From contig JBITNC010000001.1 of assembly GCA_050084985.1 (NCBI GenBank), forward strand, positions 199,268,001-199,332,000: a stretch of DNA of 64,000 nucleotides, given 5' to 3'. Both the position numbers and the translations under genes were made by a program. Positions 1-11,558 of the stretch are shown here, in pieces (within the stretch, counting starts at the first letter, position 1; each line of letters starts with the position of its first letter). This DNA comes from Nageia nagi. Lineage: Eukaryota; Pinophyta. The notes under the pieces were generated by a model. That model saw nothing but the letters and a program-made list of their open reading frames with translations. It did no database searches and was not told the DNA's origin.

Positions 1-27
1 ACAAAGGAAAAGCCATAGGGCTTAAGG

Positions 28-868
28 AAATAGGGGAGACAAAGTGTGATGGCCCACCCAATTCTAGTTTTCCCATTTGCTACTATGATGTATGTGTGAG
101 ATTTTGACTTTGCTATTGGACACTATGGTATTTGTGTGATGTATTTATGTGAGATAATTCAATGATATTTTATGATGGATTTCATGATGAAATGAATAAT
201 ATCTTGCTATGATGAATTTTGAAATGGTATCATGATGCATTGATATAATGTGAGATAAGATGGATTTATTATAAAGGAGTTAATGTTAGTTTTTAGTTGT
301 ATTTTGCAAGACCAGGTGGACTAAGGGTAAGTTTTCCATTGGGGGAAAAATGTTAGGAATGGATATGATGTGATAGGTTGATAGACCATAGGGGTAATTG
401 GATATCATGTAGGACATTTTGCATCCATGCATTTTGTGTATATTTTCCCTCATGTTGTGTTGGTTTCATTAATGTTTGGTTTTGTTTCACTCACTTGCAA
501 GAATAAGGAAAAATAAAATATTTCATTTAAAATTAATTATTGATGATAAATCATTAATGCTTTAAATAATAACAATAATGATATATATACCAAAAAAATA
601 AAATAATATCAAATAATAATAATAAGATAAATAAATATATAATGCCATAAAAGTATTTTAGAAGCATCTAGTACTATTCCTATTATAGGAAATCAATAAT
701 TAATTATTAATACATTATCATGGATGTATTATGTAAAAAATATGTGCTTATATATGCATAATATTATTCATTCTAATTGCTTATTTAGAAATCCTCTTTG
801 GGTAATAGAGGGAATTCATTTTTTAAGAGATCTAAAGGAGAAAAAGAATAAAGAATTTGCTAGATACT
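28..868 (+). repeat. Long-LTR gypsy LTR, 5' part; preceded by PPT-like tract
   Basis: A purine-rich tract (28-44) is followed by TGTGATGGCCC at 45, a typical LTR start. Bases 45 to about 325 match, in inverted orientation, the sequence at 26163-26448, which sits next to a chromodomain end and so behaves as an LTR there. The polypurine tract suggests that this is the 3' LTR of a plus-strand element lying mostly to the left of the window. The LTR is cut at 868 by the outer LTR of element B. The rest (about 330-868) is AT-rich, with no coding signal that I can see. Whether the LTR resumes after B at 22765 is open. Confidence 0.55.
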
Positions 869-1344
869 TTCTATAACTAAAATAAAAATAATTACGTTTA
901 TTTATAATATATTCAATTAACCAACTAACCATAAAATAACAGCAAATGATGATATGAAAGATGATAATGACCTAATTGACCTTGACATATCAAACTAGAT
1001 TTACGAAAGAGATAAACTTGTACTTTACCTATCACAATAAATGAAGGTGATATCTAATCAAAAGAGGACGAATGATGAGTTTCCATGAAGAATTGAGCCA
1101 TAAATCCAATGTCAACTCCAATGCTAGAATCCTAGCGGCATTTCTCAATTGCCTTTCCAGATTACCTTGCCCTTTCACTCAATGTCATCGCCTCACCTTT
1201 GATGCTCAGAATATTTGCAAAAATAGATGGAAAAGATTGTAGGAATGCAAAACTTAAAGTATAACAAAATATAGATATGATAGGTTACATTAAGTAACAC
1301 TAATAAAAAATGACACAAGTATATTGCCACCTATCAAGGATTTT
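869..1344 (-). repeat. Element B 3' LTR (left copy)
   Basis: This segment aligns with 22309-22764 through long shared blocks, for example the stretch around 955-1000 and the final block ending CACCTATCAAGGATT. The outer edge is ragged: where the right copy starts TGTTATAAC, this copy reads TTCTATAAC. The copies differ more than those of A or C, which fits B being older. Confidence 0.75.
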
Positions 1345-1449
1345 GGATCATTTCATAATTGCTTATGCACAACCTCTCCACCTTTATAGGTAATAGGTTT
1401 AGTAATAAGGCTCCTCCTTAGGCTTATTATGATGCATAAATTTAATTGG

Positions 1450-2663
1450 ATTGTGTTCTTCTTTACTTTCGATTGTGGATAATTTATATGCACCTTTTCC
1501 ATAACTTACAATGATAATGTAAGGACCTATCCAATTATGTTAGAACTTACCTTTCTTTACATTTTCTAAATCTTTTGTGTTGGCAAGGTTTTTTTTTAAT
1601 ACTAGGTCACAAACCTTGAACTCTTTAGGATTAATCTTTTTGCTATATGCTTTTTGGCTTCTAGAATGATAGACATAGAGGTGTTGTAGAGCATTAACCC
1701 TTTTTCATCTAGAAGCTCTAGTTGGGTTAGTCTAGCTTTTCTTCTATCTTCATTGGGAATGAGACCATCTAGTGACAAACAAAATAATTGGATCTTTAGT
1801 TCTAATGAAACTACAGCTTCATCACCATACATTAAGGAGAAAGGGGTTTCACCTACTGAAGTCCTATACTTTTTCTATAGGCCCACAAAGCATAAGGGAG
1901 TTGCTCATGCTAATCTTTAACATGCTTTGCAATGATCTTGGATAGGATACTCTTCATAAATTTGTTAGAAGCTTTAAATTGACCATTAACTTGGGGTTAA
2001 TAAGGTGTAGAGAATTTTCTTTCAATATAATATTTATCACAAAATTCTTTAACTTCATTACCTCTAAAGTTTGTAGCATTATCCATGAATAATTTAGAAG
2101 GCACACCATATCTAGAAATGATAAATTCAATAATCTTACCTTCTTTTGCTGATTTCATGGGGATAGCCTCCACCTATTTAAGTATTATATAGCTATAATG
2201 ATAAAATTATGGCCATCTCTTAAAATAGGATTAATTTTACCAAAATAATCAAGTGCCCAAATAGAAAAAGTCCAAGGAGAAATAATAAAGTGCAATCTAT
2301 GTGAAGAGAAGTTTAAAGCTTAGCATTCTTTTGACATTGTTCATATTTCTTGACATGAAATTCACAATCTTCAAGCATAGTAGGCCAATAATAACCTAGT
2401 CTAAGCAATCTTTTATAAACAAATTTAGCATTAAATTATCCACCATATTCACCATCATGAGCTTAATGAAGGGCCATTTCTACTTCATACCTCATTAAAC
2501 ATCTAAGGAGAGCACTATCAAAATACCTTCTATATAACAAATCATTAATGATGATATATTTTGTAGCTAGATTTTTAAGTCTAATTATAGCCTTATGATT
2601 AAAGGAAATAGGAACTACTCCATATTTAAGATAATAAAAAATATTGTGATAACATTCACACAC
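1450..2663 (-). pseudogene. Element B integrase, HHCC zinc domain to C-terminus (pseudogene)
   Basis: The minus-strand translation is recognisable in pieces. At 2463-2663 is the region before the zinc domain (LATKYIIINDLLYRR), and at about 2340-2460 the HHCC region with GYYWPT-like and C-x2-C-type residues. The catalytic core (about 1850-2330) is badly broken. At 1602-1832 the post-core segment resembles YGxEAVxPLE followed by RLxQLxLLDEK, and the C-terminal segment at about 1470-1600 has WIGPYII. This order is standard for Ty3/gypsy integrase, which inserts element cDNA into the host genome. Multiple stops and frame changes rule out function. The segment closely parallels element A's integrase, so A and B are related. 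Confidence 0.75.
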
Positions 2664-2739
2664 ATTGATGCTAGTAGCTACAAAATATTGATCTTGAACA
2701 ACATGCTCATGAGATAGCTTGCCTATGTTTTTGATTGTA

Positions 2740-3229
2740 AGAATAGTTTCCTAATATTTTATGTTAATAGGAGTAAGGGAAGAAGGACTAACCATTGCAT
2801 CAACATACATGTAGTTGTCTCTTGGAATGCTATCAATTTCATACTCATCAAAGTATATGAGAAGACTTGTTACCATTTATTTGTATTGTTGCAACATCTT
2901 TCATATTATAGATGTTGGAAATTTGCTTCAACATTAGTTAAGAATCATCAAATATTTTTATCCTTTTTACCTTTAAGATTATTGTAGACTTCAAACCTAC
3001 AATAAGAGCTTCATATTTTGCTATGTTGTTAGTACAATCAAAACATAAATGATAAGACATATGGATAACATCATCATTGGGATTGAGTAAGATAATTCCT
3101 TCCCTACCCCATGAATGGTGCATTCATCATGTTCCGTGAAACCAAAAAAAATTGAGGATACTTCAATTTTGTAATGGAGTGTAGTGATGATGCTAGGATC
3201 ATGAGCATTCTAGACATCCACTTCATATG
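2740..3229 (-). pseudogene. Element B second RNase H-like domain (RVT_3 type)
   Basis: The stretch at 2938-3123 reads GREGIILLNPND, then YHLCFDCTNNIAKYEAL and GLKSTIILKVKRIKIFDDS. This is the pattern of the additional (archaeal-type) RNase H that Tat-lineage elements carry after the RT-linked RNase H. The usual start of the domain is disrupted at about 3124. The segment ends exactly at element A's target duplication, 3230-3234. The corresponding domain of A is at 6425-6628. Confidence 0.75.
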
Positions 3230-3234
3230 GGAAC
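3230..3234. repeat. Target-site duplication GGAAC, left copy (element A)
   Basis: GGAAC immediately precedes element A's left LTR and is repeated at 11554-11558 immediately after the right LTR. A five-base duplication is the normal footprint of Ty3/gypsy integrase. The copies are identical. Confidence 0.9.
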
Positions 3235-4013
3235 TATTTACAAATAAAATGTATTCGAGAATGAAAATAAATGAATACCTATAGTCCCAAAGGAATATTT
3301 GTAAATTATAAGCCAACAAATAGCAATTGATAACAAGAAAAGTTGATATAAGAGATAGTGAATAACTAGAATCAAAATGATATCACCAAGCAAGACTAAG
3401 TTTGTATACTTACCTCATGGAATGTACCTGATATTGATGAACAAAAGATAGTGATGAAGCCTCAATAACTAATGGATTTTGCACTCAAATTCATGGAGCA
3501 ATATGATCCAAAGAGAGGGTCATAGGTGATCTATTATGTGCTTGGAAGGAGCTTCAATTAACTATTTTGTCTACAGAGGAGTACAAGAGATCTTAATTAG
3601 ACTATAGTCCATTCTGAACTAAATATGTGCCTCCACATAGAATCTTGATGATCTCATTTTGATACTCAAATAAGCTAACAATTATCAAGATACTAGCATA
3701 AGGAAGTACATAAAACCAACCTTGAATGGTGGTGTCAAGAGACACCTAAAAGATTGTCATAATCAAGACCAGATATGGGATCATGTATCTCCTTCATGTG
3801 GACTTATGATTAGATCCCTATTTATATAAATAATAATATGGCCTACTCCTTAGGTCGGTGTGTACCTACATAAATAAGAATATAGTAAGTTAATGATATA
3901 TATTGATCATATCTAAGATAACATTAATATTCTTGAACTAAATGTGTATAAGTATGGGAACATATTTTCTAATGTATTAATTTTAATGCATAAATCAATT
4001 TTATGTGATAACA
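3235..4013 (-). repeat. Element A 3' LTR (left copy)
   Basis: The 779 bases align with 10779-11553. On the minus strand the LTR starts TGTTATCACATAAAATTG at 4013 and ends at 3235, where the expected terminal CA has become TA. The interior PPT lies just beyond 4013. A TATA-like box is at 3819-3831. Confidence 0.9.
3819..3831 (-). promoter_or_regulatory. TATA box in element A 3' LTR
   Basis: On the minus strand the sequence reads TTTATATAAATAGGG. A matching ATATAAATAGAG is found at the equivalent place in the other LTR, so this is the LTR's core promoter; transcription would start about 30 bases downstream, toward lower coordinates. Confidence 0.55.
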
Positions 4014-4428
4014 GATGCCTCATTTTGGATGAGAAATTAATATTACTAGGTGCATTGAGATTTTTTATTCAAAGTACTATCAAGATGTCATAGCAATGAA
4101 ATATTAGCAAGCATTGAAAAGCATAATACCGATACTAATCAATCTATTTTGATACTAAACTATGATAAAGATATAAGAAAGATGAGAAACATATTGACAA
4201 AAAGCTATGAGTTTAAGAAAACCCCCTCACATGACATCCACTATGTTTTCCCTAGTTGACATTGATGTGCTCGATGAGCTCCAATGATGACCTACAAAAG
4301 AAAGAATTCTAGGGTCCATAGCCATCTACCAAGAGGTCATCGATGATATTTACCTATATTTTTTATATATTTTGATATATGGAATACAACCATATCATGT
4401 CATTAATGGTTCTATCCATTGATCTTGT

Positions 4429-4685
4429 GGAAGCTAGACTTCCTATCGAGAGGCATAATGATAAAACTAGGAGTTGAGACTCCACCAAGAAGCGTATTGC
4501 AATGAGTATGAGAGCTAAAACTTTGCACCAAGAGGAATATTGCAATGAGGGGTGGAGTTGAAACTCCACTAAGAGGGATGAAACTATAATGATGATATGG
4601 GAGTTGAGACTCTACCAAGAGGTATGTAAATCTTTCAATTTGGGAGCTAAAAACTTTACACCAAGGGGTATTTGATGATTTTTAT
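4429..4685. repeat. Minisatellite in element A 3' untranslated region, about six 40-46 base units
   Basis: Units begin near 4429, 4470, 4512, 4554, 4600 and 4643. Each opens with GGAGTTGAGACT or GGAGCTAAAACT, followed by CCACCAAGAGG and an AT-rich tail. The array lies between the end of integrase (4871) and the 3' LTR (4013). Tat-lineage elements are known to carry tandem repeats at this place, so it is probably part of A rather than a host satellite. Confidence 0.8.
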
Positions 4686-4870
4686 TTTTTGTTATTTTTG
4701 ACTGTGAAATAGGATCGTGGGCGGTGCTTTCCTACTAAAATGGAGCATTGGTGCTCCTCTTTGGACACTGAAATGATGTTTTATTTTGAATTTTATGCCC
4801 TTTGTTCACATGCTTATTCCTATAGTAATATTTTTATGGAAATAGATACATAAGGTAACCCATAGGTTGC

Positions 4871-6055
4871 CTAGATTTGATACTTGTTTAGATGCCTAGC
4901 ATTGATGGGATTTTTGAGAACCTTCCAATCCAATGTAGATAATCTATATGCACCTCTGCCAAATACCTCTATGATGATGTATGGCCCAACCCAATTTGGC
5001 TCAAACTTTCCTTTAAGTTCATCCTTTGCTGTAGTGTTAGAAACGTTCTCTTGGAGAACCATATCCCCAACCTCAAATTCTTTGGGCACCATTTTATTTC
5101 CATATGCCCTCTTTATTATTTGTTGATATGTTCTAAGATGCTCTAGTGCATTAATCATTTTCTCATCTAATGCCTCTAGCTTATTTAACCTTGCTTTCTA
5201 TTATTGTGGTTCCTTCATAATATCTTTGAGTGCAATTCTCAAAGAAAGAATCTCGATTTCAAGAGGAATGATTACTTCATCACCACACACAAGGGAGTAT
5301 GGAGTAGCACCTATTGCTATTATTTCACTTGTTTTATATTCCCATAGAGCATATGGTAATTGATCATGCCAATACCTACCATTCTTTTTGATAGTTTTTG
5401 CCAATATTTTCTTGCTTATTTTGTTTGTTGCTTCAGCTTGTCCATTTCCTTGAGGATAGTAAACTGAAGAGAATCTCTATTCAATCTTCATCTTTTTACA
5501 GCATTTTTTGATATCCTTTTTTATAAAATTTATACCATTTTCCATTATTAACCTTTGAGGTATGCCAAATCTACAAATGATATATTCCTTGATGAAATTG
5601 ATAACATGTTTTTGTATAGTTGTTTTTAAAGGAATTACCTCAACCCATTTAGTGTAGTATTCAATGGCAACCAAAATAAACTTGTGCCCCTCACTAGATG
5701 GAGGATTAATAACATCCATGGAATTGAAATCCCACATTGAGAAAGGCCATGGTGATGTAACATATTTGAACTCTTGAGTACATGTTAATTCTAAGTGTGC
5801 ATGATTTTGACATTGCCCACACTTCTTGACATGCTCACAATAATTATGCTCCATGGTGGGACACTAGTAACCCATCCTAATCAACTTTCTATAGATTGAT
5901 CTCCCATTGAAATGACCTCCACATGGACCTCCATGAGCATGCTCTAATGTTGTTCCAATCTCCTCATCATCAAGACATCTCAAAATAATACCATTAAATG
6001 ATCTTTTATAAAATATATCACCAATAATGACATATTTCGTAGCAAGCCTTTTCAT
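4871..6055 (-). pseudogene. Element A integrase (pseudogene)
   Basis: One minus-strand frame is open except for a few stops. The zinc domain starts at 6055 (HAHGGPCGGHFNGR, then C-x2-C in CGQCQN at about 5805). The core follows, with the first Asp in NSMDVI, RF.SVYYPQGNGQAEATNK carrying the catalytic Glu at about 5450, and at the second Asp position IMENG, where Glu replaces the usual Asp. The C-terminal part (5158-4871) has VLQENV and WVGPYIIIEVFGRGAYRL. Stops lie near 5474, 5199 and 5856. The altered Asp and the stops show that it is dead. Its role was insertion of element cDNA. Confidence 0.88.
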
Positions 6056-6424
6056 TCTAATTTATTTTTTCTCATCGAGTGTAGCATCAATAAATTTATC
6101 CCTCAAATATTTGAATATGTGTTGGTATTAAGATCTTACCTCATAACCAACCTTTTGAGCAACACAAACCATTTTTAGGTCCTCCTCAACAATTGATGGA
6201 GTTTCCAAGTTCTTGATAGTGAAAGTAGTCTCCCTATCTTCTATCTCAATTGGTATAAGTGAAGTTGCACTTGCCATTGCATATACCAATCTGTTATTAT
6301 TCCTTGGAATGTTTTCTAATTGATACTCTTCAAATCAAACAAGGATTTTTGCAAAAAGGATTTTATATGGAATAATTTTCTCATCCTTGGTGTTGTAGAT
6401 CTCATTGACTTGATTCACTATTAG

Positions 6425-6628
6425 CTATGAATCCCCATAGATATGTAAATGTGTAACACCAATCTCTATAGCTGATTTTAATCCTAATATGAGAGGCTCA
6501 TATTCTACCATATTGTTAGTATATTCAAATGATAATTTGTATGACATAGGAATAACATCATTCTGAGGTGATATCAATGCTATTCTTGCTTTTGACCCTT
6601 GCATACAGTATGATCCATGAAAATACAT
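6425..6628 (-). pseudogene. Element A second RNase H-like domain (RVT_3 type)
   Basis: The frame reads GSKARIALISPQNDVIPM, then FEYTNNMVEYEPLILGL and HLHIYGDSQLI-like sequence ending with a stop at 6425. E, D and the TNN-x-EY pattern match the archaeal-type RNase H of Tat elements. The region continues in frame through about 6120 as the linker to integrase, with isolated stops. It sits between the RT-linked RNase H and integrase, as expected. Confidence 0.82.
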
Positions 6629-6853
6629 TTTTCAAAGTTTTGAAACCTCTAAAAAAGGAACATTGATGGTCTTGTCATCTCAAGAAGAAGGCCATAAGAG
6701 GTCCTATTTTGTACATTTTGTAGTTTCTACCAAAGCAAATTCATACTAAAATTCTTCTTTGAGTTTTATACTATCTTTTGTGGGAAACTCTACAACAAAA
6801 TTTACAACTGCCTACCCTTTAACTAATTTTTGTTTCACAAATTGGAGATCAAA

Positions 6854-7195
6854 CTACTGAAGTAGCATGATCAATTTTGTTGACCTTCCATTGAAGCATG
6901 GTTTTGACATTAGATATCTTAATGGGTCTTCCTGAGTAAGTACATGTGTTGTGCTATTGATCATATAATGCCTCAACCTATCAGTATCAAACACTATACA
7001 TTGATATAATTTCACAATGGGTGTGTACCTAGTTTTATATTCTTTCAATGTTTTGCTAATAAAGTAGACTGCTCTCTCTTTATCATCTTCTTCTTTCTTT
7101 GCTAAAATTACCCCAAATGCATGTTCTATAGGTGAGACATAGAACCAAAGGGGTTCTCCATGCCTATATGAAGCTAAGACTAGTGGATGTAGCAA
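6854..7195 (-). pseudogene. Element A RT-linked RNase H (pseudogene)
   Basis: The segment reads PLVLASYRHGEPLWFYVS, AFGVILAKKEEDDKERAVYF and ISKTLKEYKTRYTPIVKL, then RLRHYMINSTTHVLTQEDP and RYLMSKPCFNGRSTKLIMLL. This is the gypsy RNase H that degrades the RNA strand during reverse transcription. It is one frame away from the RT segment above (7800-7180), so a frameshift separates them near 7190. It ends in a stop at 6854. Confidence 0.85.
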
Positions 7196-8288
7196 ATACT
7201 CTTTATTCTATCAAACACTTCTTGACACTTAACATCCCATTTAAACTCAACTTCTTTCTTAAGTAAATAAGACATAGGAGCTATATTATCTGTTAATTGA
7301 CAAATGAACATTCTAACAACTTGAATCTTACCTTGGAGGCTTCTTAACTTGAGATTCATAGGAGGATACATTTCTATGATAGCATTAATCTTCTTTGGAT
7401 CCACTTCAACCCCTCTCCTAGAGACAATGTGCCCCAAGAGTTTTCCTAATGATACCCCAAATACACATTTTTGAGGCTTGATTATTAACTTGTACTGCTT
7501 CATCCTTTCAAATATTGTTTTTACATCCTTGACATGGTCTTCTTTATTCTTTGATTTTATCAAAATATCATCCACATAGACCTTTACTATTTTATGAATA
7601 AAGTCATGGAATATGGCTATCATTGCTCTTTGATATGAGGCCCCTGCATTCTTAAGACCAAATGGCATTACCTTGTAGAAAAAGTTGCCCCAAGGAGTTC
7701 TAAAGGCTATTTTATTTTGATAACTTTCCTTGATTTTGATTTGATTATATCTTAAAAATCCATTGATAAATGATAACATCTCATATTGCCAAACTATCAA
7801 TGATCATATTTATGTTTGGTAGTGGGAAGTCATCTTTTGGACATGTTTTATTGAGATCTCTAAAATTAGTACATACTCTAATTTCACCCATGGCTTTTTT
7901 GTTGAAACTACATTGGCCATCCATTCTAAATAATCAATGGGCCTGATGAAGCCAACTTCCAATAGTTTCTCAATTTCCTTCTTAACTAGTAAAGAAATCT
8001 AAAAAGGTATCTTAGTTTTTGCTTTACAGGAACTTCTCCTTTCTCAAAAACCAAGTTATGTACCACGAAATTTTCATCTAATCCAAGCATATCTTTATAT
8101 GACCGTGCAAACAATTTTGAATAATCATGAAAGGATTGAATCAACTCATTTTGCAAAGGTTCCTTAAAGAGCTTACCCATTTTTAAGAATCGTAATGACT
8201 CTTGAGAACCAATGTTGACCTCCTTTATCTCTTCATTCAACCAAGTCATCTCTAATTCTAATGGTGTGGAAAATGGCATCTCTCCCAA
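7180..8288 (-). pseudogene. Element A reverse transcriptase (pseudogene)
   Basis: From 8288 to 7986 comes the pre-RT linker and RT entry (ARSYKDMLGLDENFVVH, VPVKQKLR). A frame change near 7985 follows, with remnants of EKLLEVGFIRPI. The 7800-7180 frame holds the palm: FINGFLRYNQIKI, FYKVMPFGLKNAGASYQRAM and the catalytic VYVDDILIKS at about 7570 (YVDD box), then LGHIVSRRGVEVDP and the start of the connection region. The YVDD motif is intact but the frame is broken at least twice. RT copies the element RNA to cDNA inside the virus-like particle. Confidence 0.9.
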
Positions 8289-8329
8289 CCCTTCAATTTT
8301 ATCTTCTATGGATTCACCAAAGCAACCAT

Positions 8330-9145
8330 GTACATATAGACAATGTTTGTGATCCTCTTTTCATGCCTAGCTAGATATTCAATTCTAACACCCATAGATT
8401 CTAAGAAAGTATCATCATTATCAAATAAATCTATAGCATGTATCATATATTTATCATCTATTTCACATTAAATAACAAATTAATTTTGATCATCTCTTAC
8501 CCATTCATCTTCTTGCATTAATAATGGATAACTAACCTGACCATCATGACCATCTCCATGATACAGATTGATGCAACATTTGTTTTTCTTCATGATTTAT
8601 TCTAAAGAGGACCATTGATAGTATTTATGGATCTCAAATGAGAATAAGAGATCCTTTTCCTAAGCCTCTTGCCATCCATCCAAGTCTCTCTCTAGATTGA
8701 TGTTATTGATGTCCATGATGGTGTATGAACCAAGCCTAATATCTTTGATGTTAATTCTCTATAAATGTTTTCTATAGATCTGATCATTCTTACCTAGGAT
8801 AACCTCATCTTTTGCATCATACAAAACAAATCTCTTAGGGAGAACATAATTTCACTACTTGGCTATTTACTCATCTGGTTCTACCTTGTAGACATTTCCT
8901 TAAGAACAAAACTTGAAACATCTATGCAAAGTGGATGCTACTCCTTCCATGTCATCTATCCAAGGTCTTCCAAGAATGAAATTAAAATAAGGTTTTCCAT
9001 TTGTAATGTAGAAGAGAGTATGAATTACCTTATTTCCTACTTTGATTGGAAGTGTGATGATTCCTACACATTTCTTTGGAACACCATCATGGTAGTCTCT
9101 TCTCTTGGAGATAATAAATCTAGATCAAACTATGAAAGCAAGTGA
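8330..9145 (-). pseudogene. Element A protease region (pseudogene)
   Basis: The minus-strand translation around 8920-9060 reads IITLPIKVGNKVIHTLFY and then FILGRPWIDDMEGVASTLH, with CFKF after it. The ILGRPWI/STLH pattern marks the C-terminal half of the retropepsin of Tat elements. The part around the active-site Asp is not clear, and the stretch from 8900 to 8300 is a degenerate linker to RT with many stops. Confidence comes mainly from the motif and its place between gag and RT. Confidence 0.65.
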
Positions 9146-9659
9146 GTGGTGGTAATATTCGAAGCTGCCCCACCATCTATCAATGATCTCTTAACTATAT
9201 TACCAAAGGTATTTACTTCAATAAACAATGGTGGATGTAACTGGGTCACATCCTTGCTAGGCCTTTCACTAGGGTGAAAATTGACAACATTTTTTTTACT
9301 TCATATTTCTACCTTTTTCATAAAAGCAATGATTGAGATGCTCTTATCTATCTGACTATTATTGAAAATCTAATTCATCATTTCTCTATGAGGTTCTAAA
9401 ATTTTAAGCAATTCAAACAAACTAACCTTGGATTATGTATTCTTGAGTTGCTCAATGAGGTCAAAACTTCTCAGGTCTTTAGGAAGCTCCTTTTCACATG
9501 TGATAGGATCTGTTGCTACTCTTGATATTCCTCTTGTAAGTTTTGCACACACTTATTCATGGAAAATTATATTGATATGTTGCTCTTCCCCTATATCTTT
9601 AACCTTGGTAGTACACACATAGAATCCATCCTCTACGAGCCTTTGTATTTTGTTTCTTA

Positions 9660-10463
9660 AGCATCCACACCAATTAGTGGCATGGCCCTTGGTTTGATGA
9701 TATTTATAATATCTATCTTCCTTGTACCATGCTGGCCTCTTTACTAACTCATCTTCCTCTGCTTAGGTAAAAGTTGTAATAGTCCCTTTGCCATTAGATC
9801 TTTCAAGATAAATCTGGTAGGTATAGGAAAATTTATGAATTTTGTTTCTTTCTTTTCATCTACTTTTTCTACTACATGAATGGATTTATCTTTTTTTGGT
9901 GATTATGGTTGCTTATCCTTGGCCCTAGGCTTGTCATCATCTTGATACTTCACAAGCCCTAATTTCTTAAGGACTTTTTCTTTTTCCAATAGCTTATATG
10001 TCATATCAAAAAATGTTATATATGTATAATCAATGACATAAGATTGTAAAGATAATATGAAAACATCCTTGAAGATATTATTTATCTCTTTTTCTATGAG
10101 CTTAGTTTTGATTTGTTGCCATGTCTTCTTGAATCGCATGATAACTTTTTCAAAATTTTCATTACTACCTTGCCTCATAGCACATAGATCCAAAACCATA
10201 ACTTCATCCTTGATGTTATGCTTATACTATTCCAAAAATAAGTTTCTCAATTCTTGAAATGATGTAATTGACCTTTCAAGTAGAGAATAGAACCATTCAT
10301 GAGCCTCTCCTTCCAAACTATGAGGAAAGAACTTCACCTGTAATCTTGAATCCACACTAATTTTGAGCTCACACTCATCTTTAAACCCTTGCAAATGTCT
10401 CCTAGGATCTCCCTCCCCATTGAACTTACAAAACTTGGGATCTTTATAATTTGGTGGTGGCAT
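9660..10463 (-). pseudogene. Element A gag (pseudogene)
   Basis: The gag starts with MPPPNYKDPKFCKFNGEGDP at 10463 and continues RRHLQGFKDECELKISVDS, VKFFPHSLEGEAHEWFYSL, SITSFQELRNLFLE. This is the Retrotrans_gag core, with FNGEGDP and the W near the middle. The frame goes on after a stop at 10227 to 9903. Near 9700 lies a degenerate zinc-knuckle-like KYHQTKGHATNWCG in which the first Cys has become Tyr. The product would have been the structural particle protein. There are stops and no intact ORF. Confidence 0.85.
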
Positions 10464-10778
10464 GCATCAACGGATCTCATCACATAGAGGGCTACCAAAC
10501 TCAATTGAATCATCTGGCTGAACTAATCCTCTTTCTATTTGATTAATCTATCTTTACATACCCTTAATAATATCCTAAATGTGATCATTGTTACTTCCAT
10601 TACCATGGTTTTGGTCCATCACGCTAAATATCTCCCAAGAGCTCATCAAGATCTCTTCTTGAAAGACTTCAAAAGAATACTCTTAACTTATCCATGTCTA
10701 AAACAACTCACCAAATCACTTATTAGTCCTTAGGGTTTTAGCATAACTACTTATAGATTCACATTAGGTTCACCAAAA

Positions 10779-11553
10779 TGTTTACAAATAAAATGTATTT
10801 GAGAATGCAAATAAATATATACCTATATTCTCGAAGGAATATTTGTAAATTTTGAGCTAATGAATAGCAATTGATAATAAGAAAAGTTGATATAGGAGAT
10901 AATGAATAACTAGAATTGAAATGAAATCACCAAGCAAGACTAAGTTTGTATAATTACCTCATGAAATGTGCTTGATATTGATGAATGAAAGATAGTGAAG
11001 AAGCCTCAACAACCAATGGAGTTTGCACCTGAAGTCATGGAGCAAGATGATCCAAAGAGAGGGCTATAGGTGGTCTATTATGTGCTCAAAAGGAGCTTTG
11101 ATTATCTATTTTATCTATAGAGGAGCACAATGTCTTCATTAGATTGTATTCCATTCTGAACTAACTCTATGCCTCTACATAAACTCTCGATGATCTCAAT
11201 TTGATACTCAAATAAGCTAACAATTATCAGGATGCTCACATAAGAAAGTACACAAACCTAGCCTTGAATGGTGGTTTCAAGAAACACCTAAAATACTACC
11301 ATCATCAAGACCAGATATGGGATCATGTATCTCCTTGATGTGGACTTACTATTAGATCTCTATTTATATAGATATAATATGACCTACTCCTTAGGTTGAC
11401 ATGTACCTACATAAACAACAATATAGTAAGTCGATGATATATATTGACCATATCCAAGATACCATTAATATTTTTGAACTAATTATGTATAAGTGTGGGC
11501 ACATATTTTCTAATGTATTAATTTAATGCATAAATCAATTTTATGTAATAATA
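10779..11553 (-). repeat. Element A 5' LTR (right copy)
   Basis: The 775 bases align with 3235-4013. The inner end on the plus strand is TGTTTACAAATAAAATG at 10779, so the minus-strand LTR ends with CA; the outer end has decayed from ACA to ATA at 11553. A TATA-like box lies at 11361-11370. The minus-strand sequence just inside the LTR contains TTTTGGTGAACC, which I could not match to a tRNA. Confidence 0.9.
11361..11372 (-). promoter_or_regulatory. TATA box in element A 5' LTR
   Basis: On the minus strand it reads CTATATAAATAGAG. It is equivalent in position to the box at 3819-3831 in the other LTR. It would drive the minus-strand transcript that includes gag and pol. Confidence 0.55.
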
Positions 11554-11558
11554 GGAAC
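11554..11558. repeat. Target-site duplication GGAAC, right copy (element A)
   Basis: It is identical to 3230-3234. With one copy counted, element B's frame reads straight across the insertion point. Confidence 0.9.

Larger units (their letters stand above)
3235..11553 (-). mobile_element. Element A: Tat-type Ty3/gypsy retrotransposon inside element B
   Basis: This is a complete but dead element of about 8.3 kb bounded by LTRs (3235-4013 and 10779-11553) and by GGAAC duplications. On the minus strand the order is 5' LTR, gag (10463-9.7 kb), protease (9.1-8.3 kb), RT (8.3-7.2 kb), RNase H (7.2-6.8 kb), second RNase H (6.6 kb), integrase (6.05-4.87 kb), a 3' untranslated region with a 40-base minisatellite, a PPT and the 3' LTR. 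The extra RNase H places it in the Tat lineage. From 7195 down to 4871 the reading frame never shifts and is broken only by stops, so decay there is mainly by base substitution. It lies inside B's pol, so it is younger than B. Confidence 0.92.

Noticed and set aside
4884-5126. 80-codon plus-strand ORF
   Set aside because: It lies exactly opposite element A's integrase C-terminus, which has clear motifs on the minus strand.
8924-9145. 73-codon plus-strand ORF
   Set aside because: It is antisense to the protease motif FILGRPWI of element A.
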